Shown here in pieces: positions 32,772 through 43,471 of a DNA stretch of 64,000 nucleotides (position 1 is its first letter; each line of letters opens with the position of its first letter). The notes under the pieces are model-generated. The model searched no databases and was not told where the DNA came from. It saw only the letters and a program-made list of their open reading frames with translations. This DNA comes from Dioscorea cayenensis subsp. rotundata (taxonomy: Eukaryota > Streptophyta > Magnoliopsida > Dioscoreales > Dioscoreaceae). The stretch is from assembly GCF_009730915.1 (NCBI RefSeq), contig NC_052486.1:23279589-23343588 (forward strand), in the 5' to 3' direction. A program made the translations under genes and the position numbers.

Positions 32772-33755
32772 TTAGAAACAAGAAGAAAGATTAGTAGTGG
32801 TATAACTAGTCAGTAAGCATTGGCAATGAACATGATCTATAATGAAAGGGTGGCTGAGGAGTTCTCTTGCAGAACCTCTCCTCCTCCAATCCTTCTCCAG
32901 ACACCTTCCGACGAAGCTGCGAAATTCCGGTGATGCTGCCTCGGGCACCATCGGAGTCGGCTCCCCAAAGCAGGCTGCGCACATTAATGTCGCCCAATCC
33001 GGCCTCTCCCCCGCAGCCACCAACGGAAACCTCCCCACTTTACACTCCAACAACACCACTCCAAGGGCCCAAACATCTCCGGGACACCCTCCGCCGTCTC
33101 CACCGCCACCGAACCCTTCTCCGTCCATCCTCTCCGGGCTCATATAAGCACAAGTCCCCTCACATGCCTCCCAAACATCTCCGGCCACCACCACTCTCCG
33201 GCTCGCACCAAAATCCCCGATCTTCACCTCACCGTCACCGGAGATCAATAAGTTCGCCGGTTTGATATCTCTGTGAACAACTCCATTGTCATGCAAATAA
33301 CACAACCCTTCAAGCACTCTTCTTGCCACTCCGGCAATGAGCTCCTCTGCCAATGGTCTCCGGCGAGCTTTTATAAAATCTTCTAGTGTTCCACCATCCA
33401 TGTACTCCATTACTAGAGCTAGCTTGTCATCCTCTCCGGCTAGCACGCCGTAGAACCGGACGACATACTGGCTGTTGAGGTGGTTGTGGATATCGGCTTC
33501 ACGGGCGGCGCGGCGGAGGGCGTCGGAGGAGGAGTTAAGGCCGAGGCGTAGGACTTTGAGGGCGTAGATAGAGTGAGTGTGGGAGTCCCGGGCTTTGTAG
33601 ACGGTGGCGTCGGTGCCGTGGCCGATGACGCCGAGCTTCTCGAGGTCGGAGAAGGGGAGGAAGGGGAAGGATGGTGGTGGTGGGAGGTGGAGGTCCGGCA
33701 ATGGCGGTGAGATCCTTAGAGGTTGTTGATGCCTTCTCTCTCTCACCATTGCCAT
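32772..33755 (-). CDS. MKK10: Group D MAP kinase kinase, MKK10-like, intronless
   Basis: A single exon of 327 residues, like other group D plant MAPKKs (MKK7-MKK10). The N-terminus has a MAPK docking pattern (RERRHQQPLRISPPLPDLHL). Kinase landmarks are GHGTDATVYK (residues 45-54), the ATP-binding lysine of YALK (67), VVHRDIKPANLL (HRD at 161-163), DFG (181-183) and GTCAYMSPERMD. In the activation loop the two positions usually serine or threonine are Ala191 and Ala197. Arabidopsis MKK10 also lacks this motif, hence the assignment. The third glycine of the P-loop is replaced as well. The kinase may therefore be independent of a MAPKKK or act as a regulator. A poly-glycine insert (GFGGGGDGGG) follows the activation segment. 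Confidence 0.85.
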   Translation of the reverse strand: MAMVRERRHQQPLRISPPLPDLHLPPPPSFPFLPFSDLEKLGVIGHGTDATVYKARDSHTHSIYALKVLRLGLNSSSDALRRAAREADIHNHLNSQYVVRFYGVLAGEDDKLALVMEYMDGGTLEDFIKARRRPLAEELIAGVARRVLEGLCYLHDNGVVHRDIKPANLLISGDGEVKIGDFGASRRVVVAGDVWEACEGTCAYMSPERMDGEGFGGGGDGGGCPGDVWALGVVLLECKVGRFPLVAAGERPDWATLMCAACFGEPTPMVPEAASPEFRSFVGRCLEKDWRRRGSARELLSHPFIIDHVHCQCLLTSYTTTNLSSCF

Positions 33756-33808
33756 GTCTTCTTCTTCTTCTTCTTCTTCTTCTTCTTCTTTGTGTCTGTG
33801 TCTCTGTG

Positions 33809-33817
33809 TATTTTATA
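33809..33817 (-). promoter_or_regulatory. Probable TATA box of the MKK10-like gene
   Basis: TATAAAATA on the minus strand lies 54 bp upstream of the start codon, followed by a short leader made largely of (GAA)n, which reads CTT/TTC on the plus strand at about 33757-33790. Spacing fits a leader of about 30 nt. Confidence 0.45.
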
Positions 33818-33889
33818 ACATGCATGGAATTCAGTTCACTGAAAAAAAGGCGGCTGAAAGTGAGGGGAAAAGGGTGCACGTGGGAATGA

Positions 33890-35310
33890 GAGATGGAGTT
33901 GGAGGTCTGACACGTGTGGCAGAGATCCGAGGATGGGGGCTATATTTATTTATATTTATTTATATTTATATTCGCACATGTTATTGGATAAACATGCATT
34001 AAAAAAAATAGGAAAAAATTATAATATGCCTCATAAAAAAGAATAATATAATTTTCTAGATATGGTTATTGTTAGTAAATGGTATCAAAAGTGCTTGTAA
34101 TTCATTTTATATGTTTTACATAAAAAATTATAAAAACATGTATATAAACCCGAAAATTTTATTTGACATTGTTTTTATTTTTATTTTTGTGTTTGTCAGG
34201 ACATATTTATAAAAAATTGAGTTTTTAAAATATTCACATAAGTATATTATTTAGAACAATAAAATTGGTAGAAGTTCGGATTTTTTTTTTTACTATTATG
34301 TGAATCTCTGTGTTACTGTTGTGGTGTTTTATCTATTCTGAAATCTCTATATACATAGAGAGCCGGTCTTTTATGAATGTCTCTATATAAAAACTCAACA
34401 GACTGTCTTTCAACCGTTATATTTAATATCAATGGCTGTAAATTATTTATTTTGATGAATAGTAAGCTCAACAACAATGCAATTACAGTGCTATGAACAA
34501 TTGCAGAGTCCAAAAGTGATGTATAATACTTTCAAAACATTTAGTACTATTGAAGCTGATTTGCACCAATACATGCAAGATTAATCCAACCAACCATATA
34601 TTTTCAAACCCATTACAACATTATCGACTGTTTAAATTTATTATTGTCCATCTACTCTTTTTCACTATTATGTTTGTCTCTATATATTGTCATATATATA
34701 TAATTTTGTAACGAGATTTATTTTTTTTTTTCTATAAAATTCAATATTTCACTTCAAATTAGTTACAACTTACAACTTTAAGAAACCTAAAAGTCAAAGA
34801 TGATATATATATATATATATATTATTTATAAAAAAATTAAGGAATTTTTAACTTTTTCATGGGTTAATAATAATAATAATAATTGATTAATAAAAATATA
34901 TGAAATTATTATTACTATATTATTATTAGGTATTATTTTCAATTTCACATCGGAGTTTTTAAATTTTGTGAGAAGTTTTATGCAAAAATATATATAAAAT
35001 AATATATTTAAATAATTTTTATTATGAAAACTATTTTATATTTTAGATTTTAAAACGTTTATAGATTTATAATTATTTATTACATAAATAATTAATTAAT
35101 ATTATTGATTATATATTTACTTTAATAATATATATAAATTAGTATTTAAACAAAGATGAAACTTGGAAAATAAAGCACAAAGGGACAAATGTGGGCCCAC
35201 ACGACATCCATATCAACGGAATCAAAGAAAGGCGGTGACGATAGCCGTTAGAACACGAATCTCGAGGCGTGGACCTCTCGACACGTTTTACTCCCCTTCG
35301 TTTCGAAGCT
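33890..35310. other. AT-rich spacer between the MKK10-like and BPA1-like genes
   Basis: The stretch contains TTTA repeats near 33945, (AT)n at about 34803-34822 and long AT-rich tracts. TTTCACATCGG near 34942 resembles an snRNA element but has no snRNA after it. No gene is visible. Confidence 0.55.
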
Positions 35311-35317
35311 AACCCCC

Positions 35318-35325
35318 TATAAATA
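35318..35325 (+). promoter_or_regulatory. Probable TATA box of the BPA1-like gene
   Basis: TATAAATA lies in C-rich sequence 142 bp upstream of the start codon, followed by a CT-rich leader, a common plant core promoter layout. Confidence 0.6.
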
Positions 35326-35466
35326 CCCCCCTTTCCTCCAATCCTTCTCATCGTCGATGAGCGCAACCATCGTCTCCTTCTCCGCTGCTTCGATTCCTCC
35401 TTTCTCTGCTGCTGATCATTGATCATTGATCATTGTTGTGATTCTTAGGTTTCGCTGACGCCAGCC

Positions 35467-38380
35467 ATGTCGGTGAGCATTCTTATCTTCTCTTGATCCA
35501 TTGCTTTTGCTTTGAAATCTAGCTTGGTATGGTTTGGGGATCACTTGTTTTGCTTTAATCTCTGATATATATGCTTGATCCGTTGTCAATTGATGCTTGA
35601 ATTTATGTTTTTTTATTGTGCGGAATCGATGTTTTTAGGGTTTAGGACCATTTTCTTTAATGATTTGTAATGAGAATGTGACTTGATTTAGATCTGTTGA
35701 GGATTATTGAACTGGATGTTTTTATAGTTGATTTTAGGGGTTGTTAAGTGGATTTGTGAGCTTTTTGATGTTTATTGTAACTTTTTTGCTGGAAATTTAT
35801 TGGGGATTTTGATATATATATATTTTTTAATTGATCTAAAGTTATGCACATGATTAGTTTGATTCTTTCTTGCGTCTTGTTTCTTTTCTGCTTCTCTGTA
35901 ATTATGGCCGCCGACTTGTTGGAAATTTGTCTGTTTTTTGTATTAGTGGTTAGCAATTAGCATGATGGGTTTCATTTTTTGTTTATAATTTATAATTTAA
36001 TTTCTTGGTACGATGGAATGAACCGAATAGAACTTAGAAAATAGAAGCTATTAGGAAGTGCCACTTTTGTCTGGTTACATGTGAACTGGTTATACAAACT
36101 CGAGTTTTTGGATTTGTCTTTTGTCTTAATTTTTCTCCCCTATGTCTTTCTGGTGGAGAGAGTTGCTAGTGTTTGTCAATTCATTGGACGGACCTTCTTG
36201 GCATTAAGTTGTGTTTGGTTGTTCTACTCTTCATAGGCCAATTTAAAGCACACCATTGGCATTGGGTTGTGTTTTGAAATGGATAGAAGTGTGTTTGGTC
36301 AGTTAATTTATTATCTTTCTCTTGCTTTTTGGGCTTTATTTATTTCTTCTAGCATTGGAAGTCTCCATTTTATGGATTTTGAGGCATAGTATATAGTTTA
36401 TTGTGTATTAAAATTCTTTGGTATATTAAAAGAGAAAGGAAATACGCCTTAATGGTTTGCTCTTGCTAGGAAAGAGCATTTAATTGTCCTTCCGATCTAG
36501 GTTGTACTATGATTTAATTATAAGAGAAGAAAGCACCCTAGCACAATACCATGGATATAAGATGACCTTTCCTGGGCCAAATTTGAAGAGTGGAGTCCCC
36601 AATTATGCTTTTGTGAGTTGGATGCATTCTTTTAGATGTTAACAGAGTCTTGATGTTGCATTCTTTTAGAGGTTTTAGAGGTTGCTGCCACTAAAAATTT
36701 AGGTACCATATTTTCTACTATTGCTTTTATTTGATCATTGTCTAAGGAGAAATCTTGTACTGCATCCTGACATCCTGGCATCCTGGCATCCTGTTAGTGA
36801 GTCAATATGAGAAATTAATAACACGTGGATGTATGTTATTCGTCAATTTGATGGGATAAGTGGACTCTTTTCTCATTGCCATGGTGGATCCTCATAAACA
36901 GTTTGTACCAAATAAAGTAAATGCCCCTGATTTGATGCATTGGAACTTTCATGAAACTAATATATGTAGGCTTGCTTTCTCGTTATAAATTGTTATATCC
37001 ATTTCATCCACCTTTTTTTGTACATGAGAGTGCGCTTATAGAATGAAGTGGGAAAAGCATGCATACTTTGTACTGCTGCTGGTTGTTGGTGCTGTTATTA
37101 TTTTTTTCTGCTACTGTAACTTTAATTATCTGAAATCACACTATTTGAATTAGGTCGGTTTATGTCATTTGCCATTTCCATATGCTTATAAAATCTGGAA
37201 ATTGTTCCGTAAAAGATTTACATTTTTTTTTAATTTAATTCTCATAAGAAATTCATGATGCTATTTGGTTCTCTTCAAATTTCAGGTTATGACTGTAAAG
37301 GTCAGCAATGTTTCACTTGGTGCCTCTGAGCAGGATTTAAAGGAATTTTTTTCTTTCTCTGGTGATATTGAATATGTTGAAATGAAAAGGTCTGCCAATT
37401 TGGATCTTATGTCATCTTTTAGCGTCTCCTATGATTTCCCTCGTGTACAATTTTGACGTCATTTTTTTATATTTGTTTAGTGGCGACGAGTGGTCTCAAG
37501 TTGCATATGTAACCTTCAAAGATTCACAGGGAGCAGAGACTGCTGCTCTTCTTTCGGTATACACGAGGGCCTTCATTTTCTTGTCTTCCTTTTATATCTG
37601 CTTAAGCATTTCTACAGTAATATCAGGCCATCCTATATGTTCTCTTCACAGGGTGCAACCATAGTTGATCTCTCTGTCATCATTGAACCAGCTGCAGACT
37701 ACCAGCTTCCACCTGCTGCTTCAGCTCCTTCCTTGGTAAGTTCATCTTGATGCCTTCATCTTCCCTCAGATTTCAGCCATTCTTCTCTTACTGACAAACA
37801 ATTCAATTCAAATATACAGCCCAGAGATGCAAAACCGGCCACTGAATCTGCTTTGCAAAAGGCAGAAGATGTTGTCAGCGGTATGCTTGCAAAAGGCTTC
37901 ATCCTGGGCAAAGATGCTGTTAACAAGGCGAAATCTTTCGACGAGAAGCATCAATTCACATCAACAGCCACAGCCAAGGTTGCATCTTTCGACAAAAAGA
38001 TTGGGCTAAGTGAGAAGGTAACCATGGGTGCTTCAGCTGTGAATGAGAAGGTCAAGGAAATGGACCAGAAATTCCAGGTCTCCGAAAAGACCAAGTCCGC
38101 TTTTGCCGCTGCTGAGCAGAAGATGAGCAGCGCTGGATCAGCCATTCTCAAAAACAGGTACGTGTTCACCGGAGCCTCATGGGTGACTGGTGCATTCAAC
38201 AAGGTCACAAAGGCGGCAACTGACGTCGGATCAAAAACAAAGGAAAAGGTGCTCTCAGAGGAGCAAAAAGGACTGGAAGATGAATTCTCTCAAGTTCATC
38301 TCTCTGATTCTAAAAAACCAGCTGCTCCTGGTGATGAGCATCCTTCTAAACCTGCACCCGCCCAAGGATTGATTCTTTAG
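35467..38380 (+). CDS. RRM protein, binding partner of ACD11 (BPA1-like), 5 coding exons
   Basis: Exons 35467-35472, 37286-37389, 37481-37556, 37652-37735 and 37820-38380 give 276 residues. The first coding exon holds only ATG TCG, followed by an intron of 1.8 kb. An RRM domain covers about residues 4-75 (VKVSNVSLGASEQDLKEFFS, RNP1-like QVAYVTFKD). The C-terminal half is alanine- and lysine-rich and helical, with repeated KAxSFDEKH-like segments and GASWVTGAFNKV. This layout is that of the plant BPA1 family, which binds the sphingolipid-transfer protein ACD11 and affects cell death and defence. All junctions are canonical. Confidence 0.88.
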
Positions 38381-39180
38381 CCTTTCTTTTAGTATTATAC
38401 CATGTGCTTCTAGATTCAGGAATTGTTTGTTGTTTGTTGTTTGTAGTCGTTTGAGTATATATTAACTTTGTTTGTTGTGTTGTTTTACTGGTAATTTATG
38501 CTGCAGACCTTGTTTACACAGACCCTTAAGTTGAAAATCAAGGGTTTTTATGTATTTTTATTAAACCAGTTGTGTGTTTTCATAAAAGCAACTGAAAAAA
38601 AAAAAAAAAAAAAAAAAAAGTTATTGTGTGTTCCTTATTTGGTTGATTTAATATTTGGTTATTTTACATACAATAAAGACTAATTTTTTTTTAAGGAAAA
38701 ATTAAAACGAATTTATTCAAAACAATACCAGCAACAACTTAGAATCACAAAATGTCAATACTTAAAAAACGAATTTAAACTACTAAATGAATTTAACCCG
38801 TTCCAGGCACAGTATGATGTTTTTAGGAGGATGTCTTTTCTCAGTCTGTTTGTACTTTTATGGATATTAATGGTAGTGGTTTATTCATCTTTTAAAAAAA
38901 AAAATATATTAAAAATCCTTTTTTTATAATTTAATCCTATAAAAACATTGTTTTCTTTTTATGCACACATAACTTTTATTTTTATTTTTATTTTTATTTT
39001 TTATTGAGACACAATACATGATAAAGCTTTTTTGCTTTTTCAGGCATTTGTGTTTTATTTTTTATTTAATTAATATATAAATAACAAATATCTCCCTTAT
39101 ATACAGATATATATATATATATACATGTCACTGATGTCGTAACAACTAATCACGTGAAGCTCACGTGCCACTGAAAACGA
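38381..39180. other. 3' flank of the BPA1-like gene and spacer
   Basis: The presumed 3' untranslated region is followed by a poly(A) run at about 38595-38619, AT-rich sequence and short (AT)n near 39108. No gene is visible. Confidence 0.5.
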
Positions 39181-39189
39181 GGCCTTTTC

Positions 39190-39941
39190 CAAGGTAGTCA
39201 AACCCGGACCGGCCCGGCCGGTTCGACCGGAAAAATCGGGAACCGGCCATGAGGCCGGTTCGGTCATGTCCTCCTACCCGGACTCTACAAGACCCAGTTA
39301 AAAACAGGGAAAACCGGCCGGTTTGACCGGAAATCGGTTAAATCGGCCGGTCAAACCGGGCGGATCTAATGAGTGATAGAAAAGGAGAGAGATAGAGACA
39401 GGGGAAATATGAACACCAGCGTTCAAAGGAGAAAGAAGAGTGACAAAAGCAAAAAAGATAAAAGAAGGCGGAGATCTCAGGCAAAGCACTGAAGATGAAG
39501 ATGAAGATGAAGCAACGGGAGAGAGAAAGAATGCCTTTTCAGATTTGAGATGTGAAGCAACGGGAGTTACGAGAATTATTTTATTTTATTTTTTAAATTT
39601 GTTTGTGAGTCCCGATATTTGATAATGATGTTTTTATTTTTTTATTTCATTTTTCAAAAATATTTTATATTTTTAAAAATTAACGATTATCCTTTAAAAA
39701 AAATAACGATTATATATAAATTTTAAATTTTAATTTTTAAATATCAAATTAAGTAATTATGCTTTTTTTATTTATTAAAATAGAGATTATATCATATATT
39801 TATAATTATTAAATATTATAATATATTTTTTAATATTTTATTATTGACCCCGGTTCAACCCCGGTTCAACCCGGTTGAACCCATCGACCCCTGACCCCTG
39901 GGCTTGGCCGGGTCGATGCCCGGGCCGGGTCTGACAACCTT
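39190..39941. mobile_element. TIR element with 9-bp target duplication (Mutator-like MITE)
   Basis: GGCCTTTTC occurs at 39181-39189 and 39942-39950. Between them the left end AAGGTAGTCAAACCCGG is matched by the inverted right end AAGGTTGTCAGACCCGG. The subterminal parts are very GC-rich with repeated CCGGTT and CCGGCC motifs, and the centre is AT-rich. There is no coding capacity. A 9-bp duplication suggests a Mutator-type origin, though the class is not certain. It lies 119 bp upstream of the next start codon. Confidence 0.75.
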
Positions 39942-40060
39942 GGCCTTTTCTCATCGAGGCCCTTCTCGCCGCCATTACCATCTTGCTCTCCAAGAAAAAG
40001 AGAGAGAAATTGAGAGAGAGAGAGAGAGAAGAAGAAGAAGAAGGAGAAGGAGAAGGAGAA

Positions 40061-42285
40061 ATGGTGCTATGGGAGATCACAGTGGCCACGGCCTACTTCT
40101 TGGGCCTTCGCCGTACCTACCGTCTCGCTCTCCGTATCCAACGCCGACTCGTTGGTCCCAATCATCCCCAGATCCGCCAATTTCTCCACAGGTTACCATC
40201 GTTTCTTTGATCCCTCTTCAATGCCTCTTTTTCGAATGAAAGCGCTTTGTTATTCGGTCTCTCTTTAATTCTCTTCAATGCCCCTCTTTCATTGAGGCGT
40301 TAGTGAATGATGGACTGTTTTCATGTTTTGGATTTCAATATCTGCAATGTTTTTTTGATTTATTTGTGTTTATCTTGCTATTTTGTTTATCTATTCAAAC
40401 CAAAGATGGCAACTTTTTTTATTTTTGAATTCAAATAGAGAGACATTTTGTTAGCAATTAAGATTTCAGTGAGTTGTTTGTATCTATTAAAGATTGGATT
40501 GGGCTGAATTTCAACAAAGAGAATGTAGTGATAGTTTTCAAATATCCTCTTTTTTTTTTTTCCCTACAAACAAAGCATGTCATTTGGGTATATGTTTTGA
40601 TTGAGGGAAAATAGGAAAAGCTTTAGAATTAGGCCTTGTTTCATTAGCTTTCTTTTCTTTTTTCTCTAGTTTTAATTTCCTCAATCCAGAGGCACCAATA
40701 TGCTTTTCTTTGTTAGAGTATTTGATTCAACTCCTGGTGTTTAGGGCATAGTTTGATTTAGGGAAAACAAGGTCAATCTTTCTCTTGTGTTTGCTTAATT
40801 GTAGAAAATAATGTGGGTAAGAATAATAATAATAATAAAAAAATTCTTGATGATCTCTCTTATGTTAATAGAGAACAATATTTTGTATAATATAGGATTT
40901 ATTATATTACTGATGCTCTTCATTTTTTTACAAGACATCCTTCTCAATGTTATACTACTGTCTATTAATGTTGTTTTATGTGGAGAAAATAATATGGATT
41001 TTTTTGTGTTAATAGAGAACAATATTTTGTTTTTATCTAATATAGGTTTGATTATATCACACTCACATGCCCTTCAACTTATAAGTCATCCTTCTTGATG
41101 TTCTAATACTGTCTATCAGTACTTTTGTAACTTTGTAAGTTTAGAGAATAATATGAGTAATTAAATGAAGGAAAAAATTGTTGATGAAGTTGTCGGTCAT
41201 GTTAATTGAGGGCAACAGTTTGTATTTATCTAATATAAAATTGATTATATATGTATGACTCATTCCCTTCAATTCTCAAGGCATCCTCGCAATGTTGTAG
41301 TACAGTCTATCGATAATGTTCCAATTGTAGATAATGATATGCTTAAGTTGGTGAAGGAAAACTTCATAATGAAGTTCTTTTTTCTGTTAATAGAGGTATA
41401 TTACTCATGCTCTTCGGCTCTCAAGTCATTCTTTTCAATGTTCTAATACTGTCTACAGTAAGTGCAGAGAACAACATGCCTAACCAAAGGGAGAAATTTT
41501 TTTTTGCTTATGTTAAAAGAGAGCAATATTCTGTATTTATCTGATACAAGATTAGTTATAGTACTCTATGTGCTTCAACTCACAAGTCATCCTTCTTAAT
41601 GTTTTAATACTGTCCATCAATACTGCTGTAAGTGTAGAGAAACCAAGTGAAGAAAATGTTTGTCAATAAAGTTCTTGCTGTTAATAGAGAGCCATACTTT
41701 GTATTTATATGATATAAGATTGGTTATATTAGTAAGACCCTCCAATTCTCAAGGCATCCTTCACAATGTTCTGATAACACTGTTTATTTATGCAACAGGC
41801 GTGTCCGGGGAGTATTTGATGTGGCAGTAAATGTTCACAAAACTGTACAACAAAGAGATATAGAAGTCGGCAGGAACTTGGGCAACTGGATTCTCCGACA
41901 TCTAGATCGCATGAAGCCAACAGCCGAGATACGTTCCTCCACATGCAGGATCCCTACAACCACCGCCACCACCACCACCAACAACAACAAAAGCAGCATT
42001 CTCAAGCGGGTGACTAGTTTTCCCCTACGATACCAAAAGCCGATTTTCAAAACCACTGAAACAGAGACCAAAAGCCGGCTTCTTTTTACTCCGTTAAGCA
42101 TCCGCCCGAAATCCTTCCCATATTTAACCTCAGTGATGCAGCAGATGCGAACTCCGGCCACGAACACTCAGCAATTCCGGCTTGTTTCCAGCCAATCAAC
42201 TTCTGTTCCCATTTCTAACACTAGAATGAGCAGATTTGGTTGTGTTTTTCGTCCAGACATCTCTCAGTGGATGATGCTTGCTTAG
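40061..42285 (+). CDS. Conserved plant protein of unknown function
   Basis: Exons 40061-40191 and 41799-42285 give 205 residues. The N-terminal part MVLWEITVATAYFLGLRRTY begins with a hydrophobic stretch and continues as a basic helix (RLALRIQRRLVGPNHPQIRQ). Exon 2 starts RRVRGVFDVAVNVHKTVQQ and contains DIEVGRNLGNWILRHLDRMKP. This block resembles conserved plant-only proteins that I cannot tie to a function. The rest is a low-complexity Thr/Asn and Ser-rich tail. The N-terminal helix could anchor it in a membrane. The start has a purine-rich GA leader upstream, and the splice sites are canonical. The 1.6-kb intron is a tandem repeat array. Confidence 0.75.
40804..41785 (+). repeat. Degenerate tandem array of about 135-190-bp units inside an intron
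   Basis: Six successive units can be followed, starting near 40804, 40987, 41147, 41334, 41470 and 41640. Each contains, in order, GTTAATAGAG(A/G), CAATATTTTGTATTTATCT, GATTATAT, CTCAAGTCATCCTTCT and AATGTTCTAATACTGTCTAT in diverged form. The array fills most of the intron of the unknown-function gene. Confidence 0.75.
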
Positions 42286-42541
42286 TCCATTTGTGTTTTT
42301 CATTCTGTTGTTTGGTTTTAAATTTTCTCAGGACTTCATGAACATCTTACTTCTCCTGTTAATTTATTGTACATTACTTCCCACTTTTAACATGAATCTA
42401 TAATTAAAGTTTGACATCTTTTTTATGATTATGTATTTCTTGCATCTTAAAATCTTTTTGTTTTTATTTATTTCTTACAATGTATTATAATTTTATATCA
42501 AAACATTAATTAAGAGTAATAAATACATATTAAAAAAATCT

Positions 42542-42566
42542 CGTGACGACGTGCCGCCACGTCACG
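42542..42566. promoter_or_regulatory. Inverted ACGT-core motifs upstream of the CML gene
   Basis: CGTGACG at 42542 and CGTCACG at 42560 form an inverted repeat around ACGTGCCGCCA. ACGT cores are bZIP sites, and GCCGCC is the core of ERF sites. The site is about 410 bp upstream of the calmodulin-like start. Confidence 0.4.
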
Positions 42567-42979
42567 GGCATCCCGCTTCTCCCGCGCTTCTTCTTTTGCA
42601 AACAAACCCCTGAAAAAAATATTAATTTCTTTAAAACTGCTATACTACTGATAAAAAAGGAGGATGATGTAATTATAAATTATTTAAGGGGGTTATATAC
42701 GAAAAAGAACAACTCAAAAGAGCGGGCCGTTGACTTGGATGGCGCCAATCCGCAAACCAAACTCTAGCCCTAAATTGCGCTCCTTTGAAGGAGAAAATTC
42801 AGCGGAATTCCTCCCCATTTTGATCGGATCGAGCGAAATCTCCATCGGAATTGCAGCGCAGAGGTGATCGAATCGAGGAATTTCATCCAATGCCCTCCAA
42901 TTTGATGTCAATGTATCGGTTTTGGATCGGAAATTTGGGAGAATTTTGCTAGGTTTTGGAGAGGAATCAATCGGAGAAG

Positions 42980-43471
42980 ATGAGCGGAAGAGAGCCGGTG
43001 AAGCTGGATGACGAGCAGCTCGCTGAGCTGCGAGAGATTTTCAGATCTTTCGATCGGAACAATGATGGAAGTCTGACGCAGCTGGAGCTCGGATCTCTTC
43101 TCCGATCTCTTGGGTTGAAGCCCAGCCCTGATCAGCTGGAGGCGTTGATCCAGAAGGCGGACACCAACTCCAATGGCCTCGTGGAGTTCTCCGAGTTCGT
43201 AGCCCTCGTCGCCCCTGATCTCCTCCCGGCCAAGTCTCCCTACACCGAGGACCAGCTCCGCCAGCTTTTCCGTATGTTTGATCGCGATGGCAATGGATTC
43301 ATCACCGCCGCAGAGCTCGCTCATTCCATGGCTCGCCTCGGCCACGCCCTCACCGCCAAGGAGCTCACCGGCATGATCAAGGAGGCTGACACTGACGGTG
43401 ATGGTCGGATTAACTTCCAGGAGTTCTCTCAGGCCATCACCTCCGCCGCCTTCGACAACTCCTGGGCTTGA
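42980..43471 (+). CDS. Calmodulin-like calcium sensor, CML15/16-type
   Basis: One exon, 163 residues with four EF hands. The 12-residue loops begin at Asp25 (DRNNDGSLTQLE), Asp61 (DTNSNGLVEFSE), Asp101 (DRDGNGFITAAE) and Asp137 (DTDGDGRINFQE). All four keep the acidic residues at loop positions 1 and 12, so all are likely to bind calcium. RSFDRNNDGSLTQLELGSLL and FITAAELAHSMARLGHALT are very close to Arabidopsis CML15/CML16. It would act as a soluble calcium sensor that binds targets when calcium rises. The coding sequence is GC-rich and intronless. The ATG at 42980 is chosen because no earlier in-frame ATG exists. Confidence 0.93.
   Translation: MSGREPVKLDDEQLAELREIFRSFDRNNDGSLTQLELGSLLRSLGLKPSPDQLEALIQKADTNSNGLVEFSEFVALVAPDLLPAKSPYTEDQLRQLFRMFDRDGNGFITAAELAHSMARLGHALTAKELTGMIKEADTDGDGRINFQEFSQAITSAAFDNSWA

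Noticed and set aside
33671-34002. Plus-strand frames opposite the MKK10-like gene
   Set aside because: They are antisense shadows rich in (TTC)n; the kinase frame explains the region.
34930-35000. TTTCACATCGG, similar to the snRNA upstream element
   Set aside because: The RTCCCACATCG core is broken and no snRNA-like sequence follows at the right distance.
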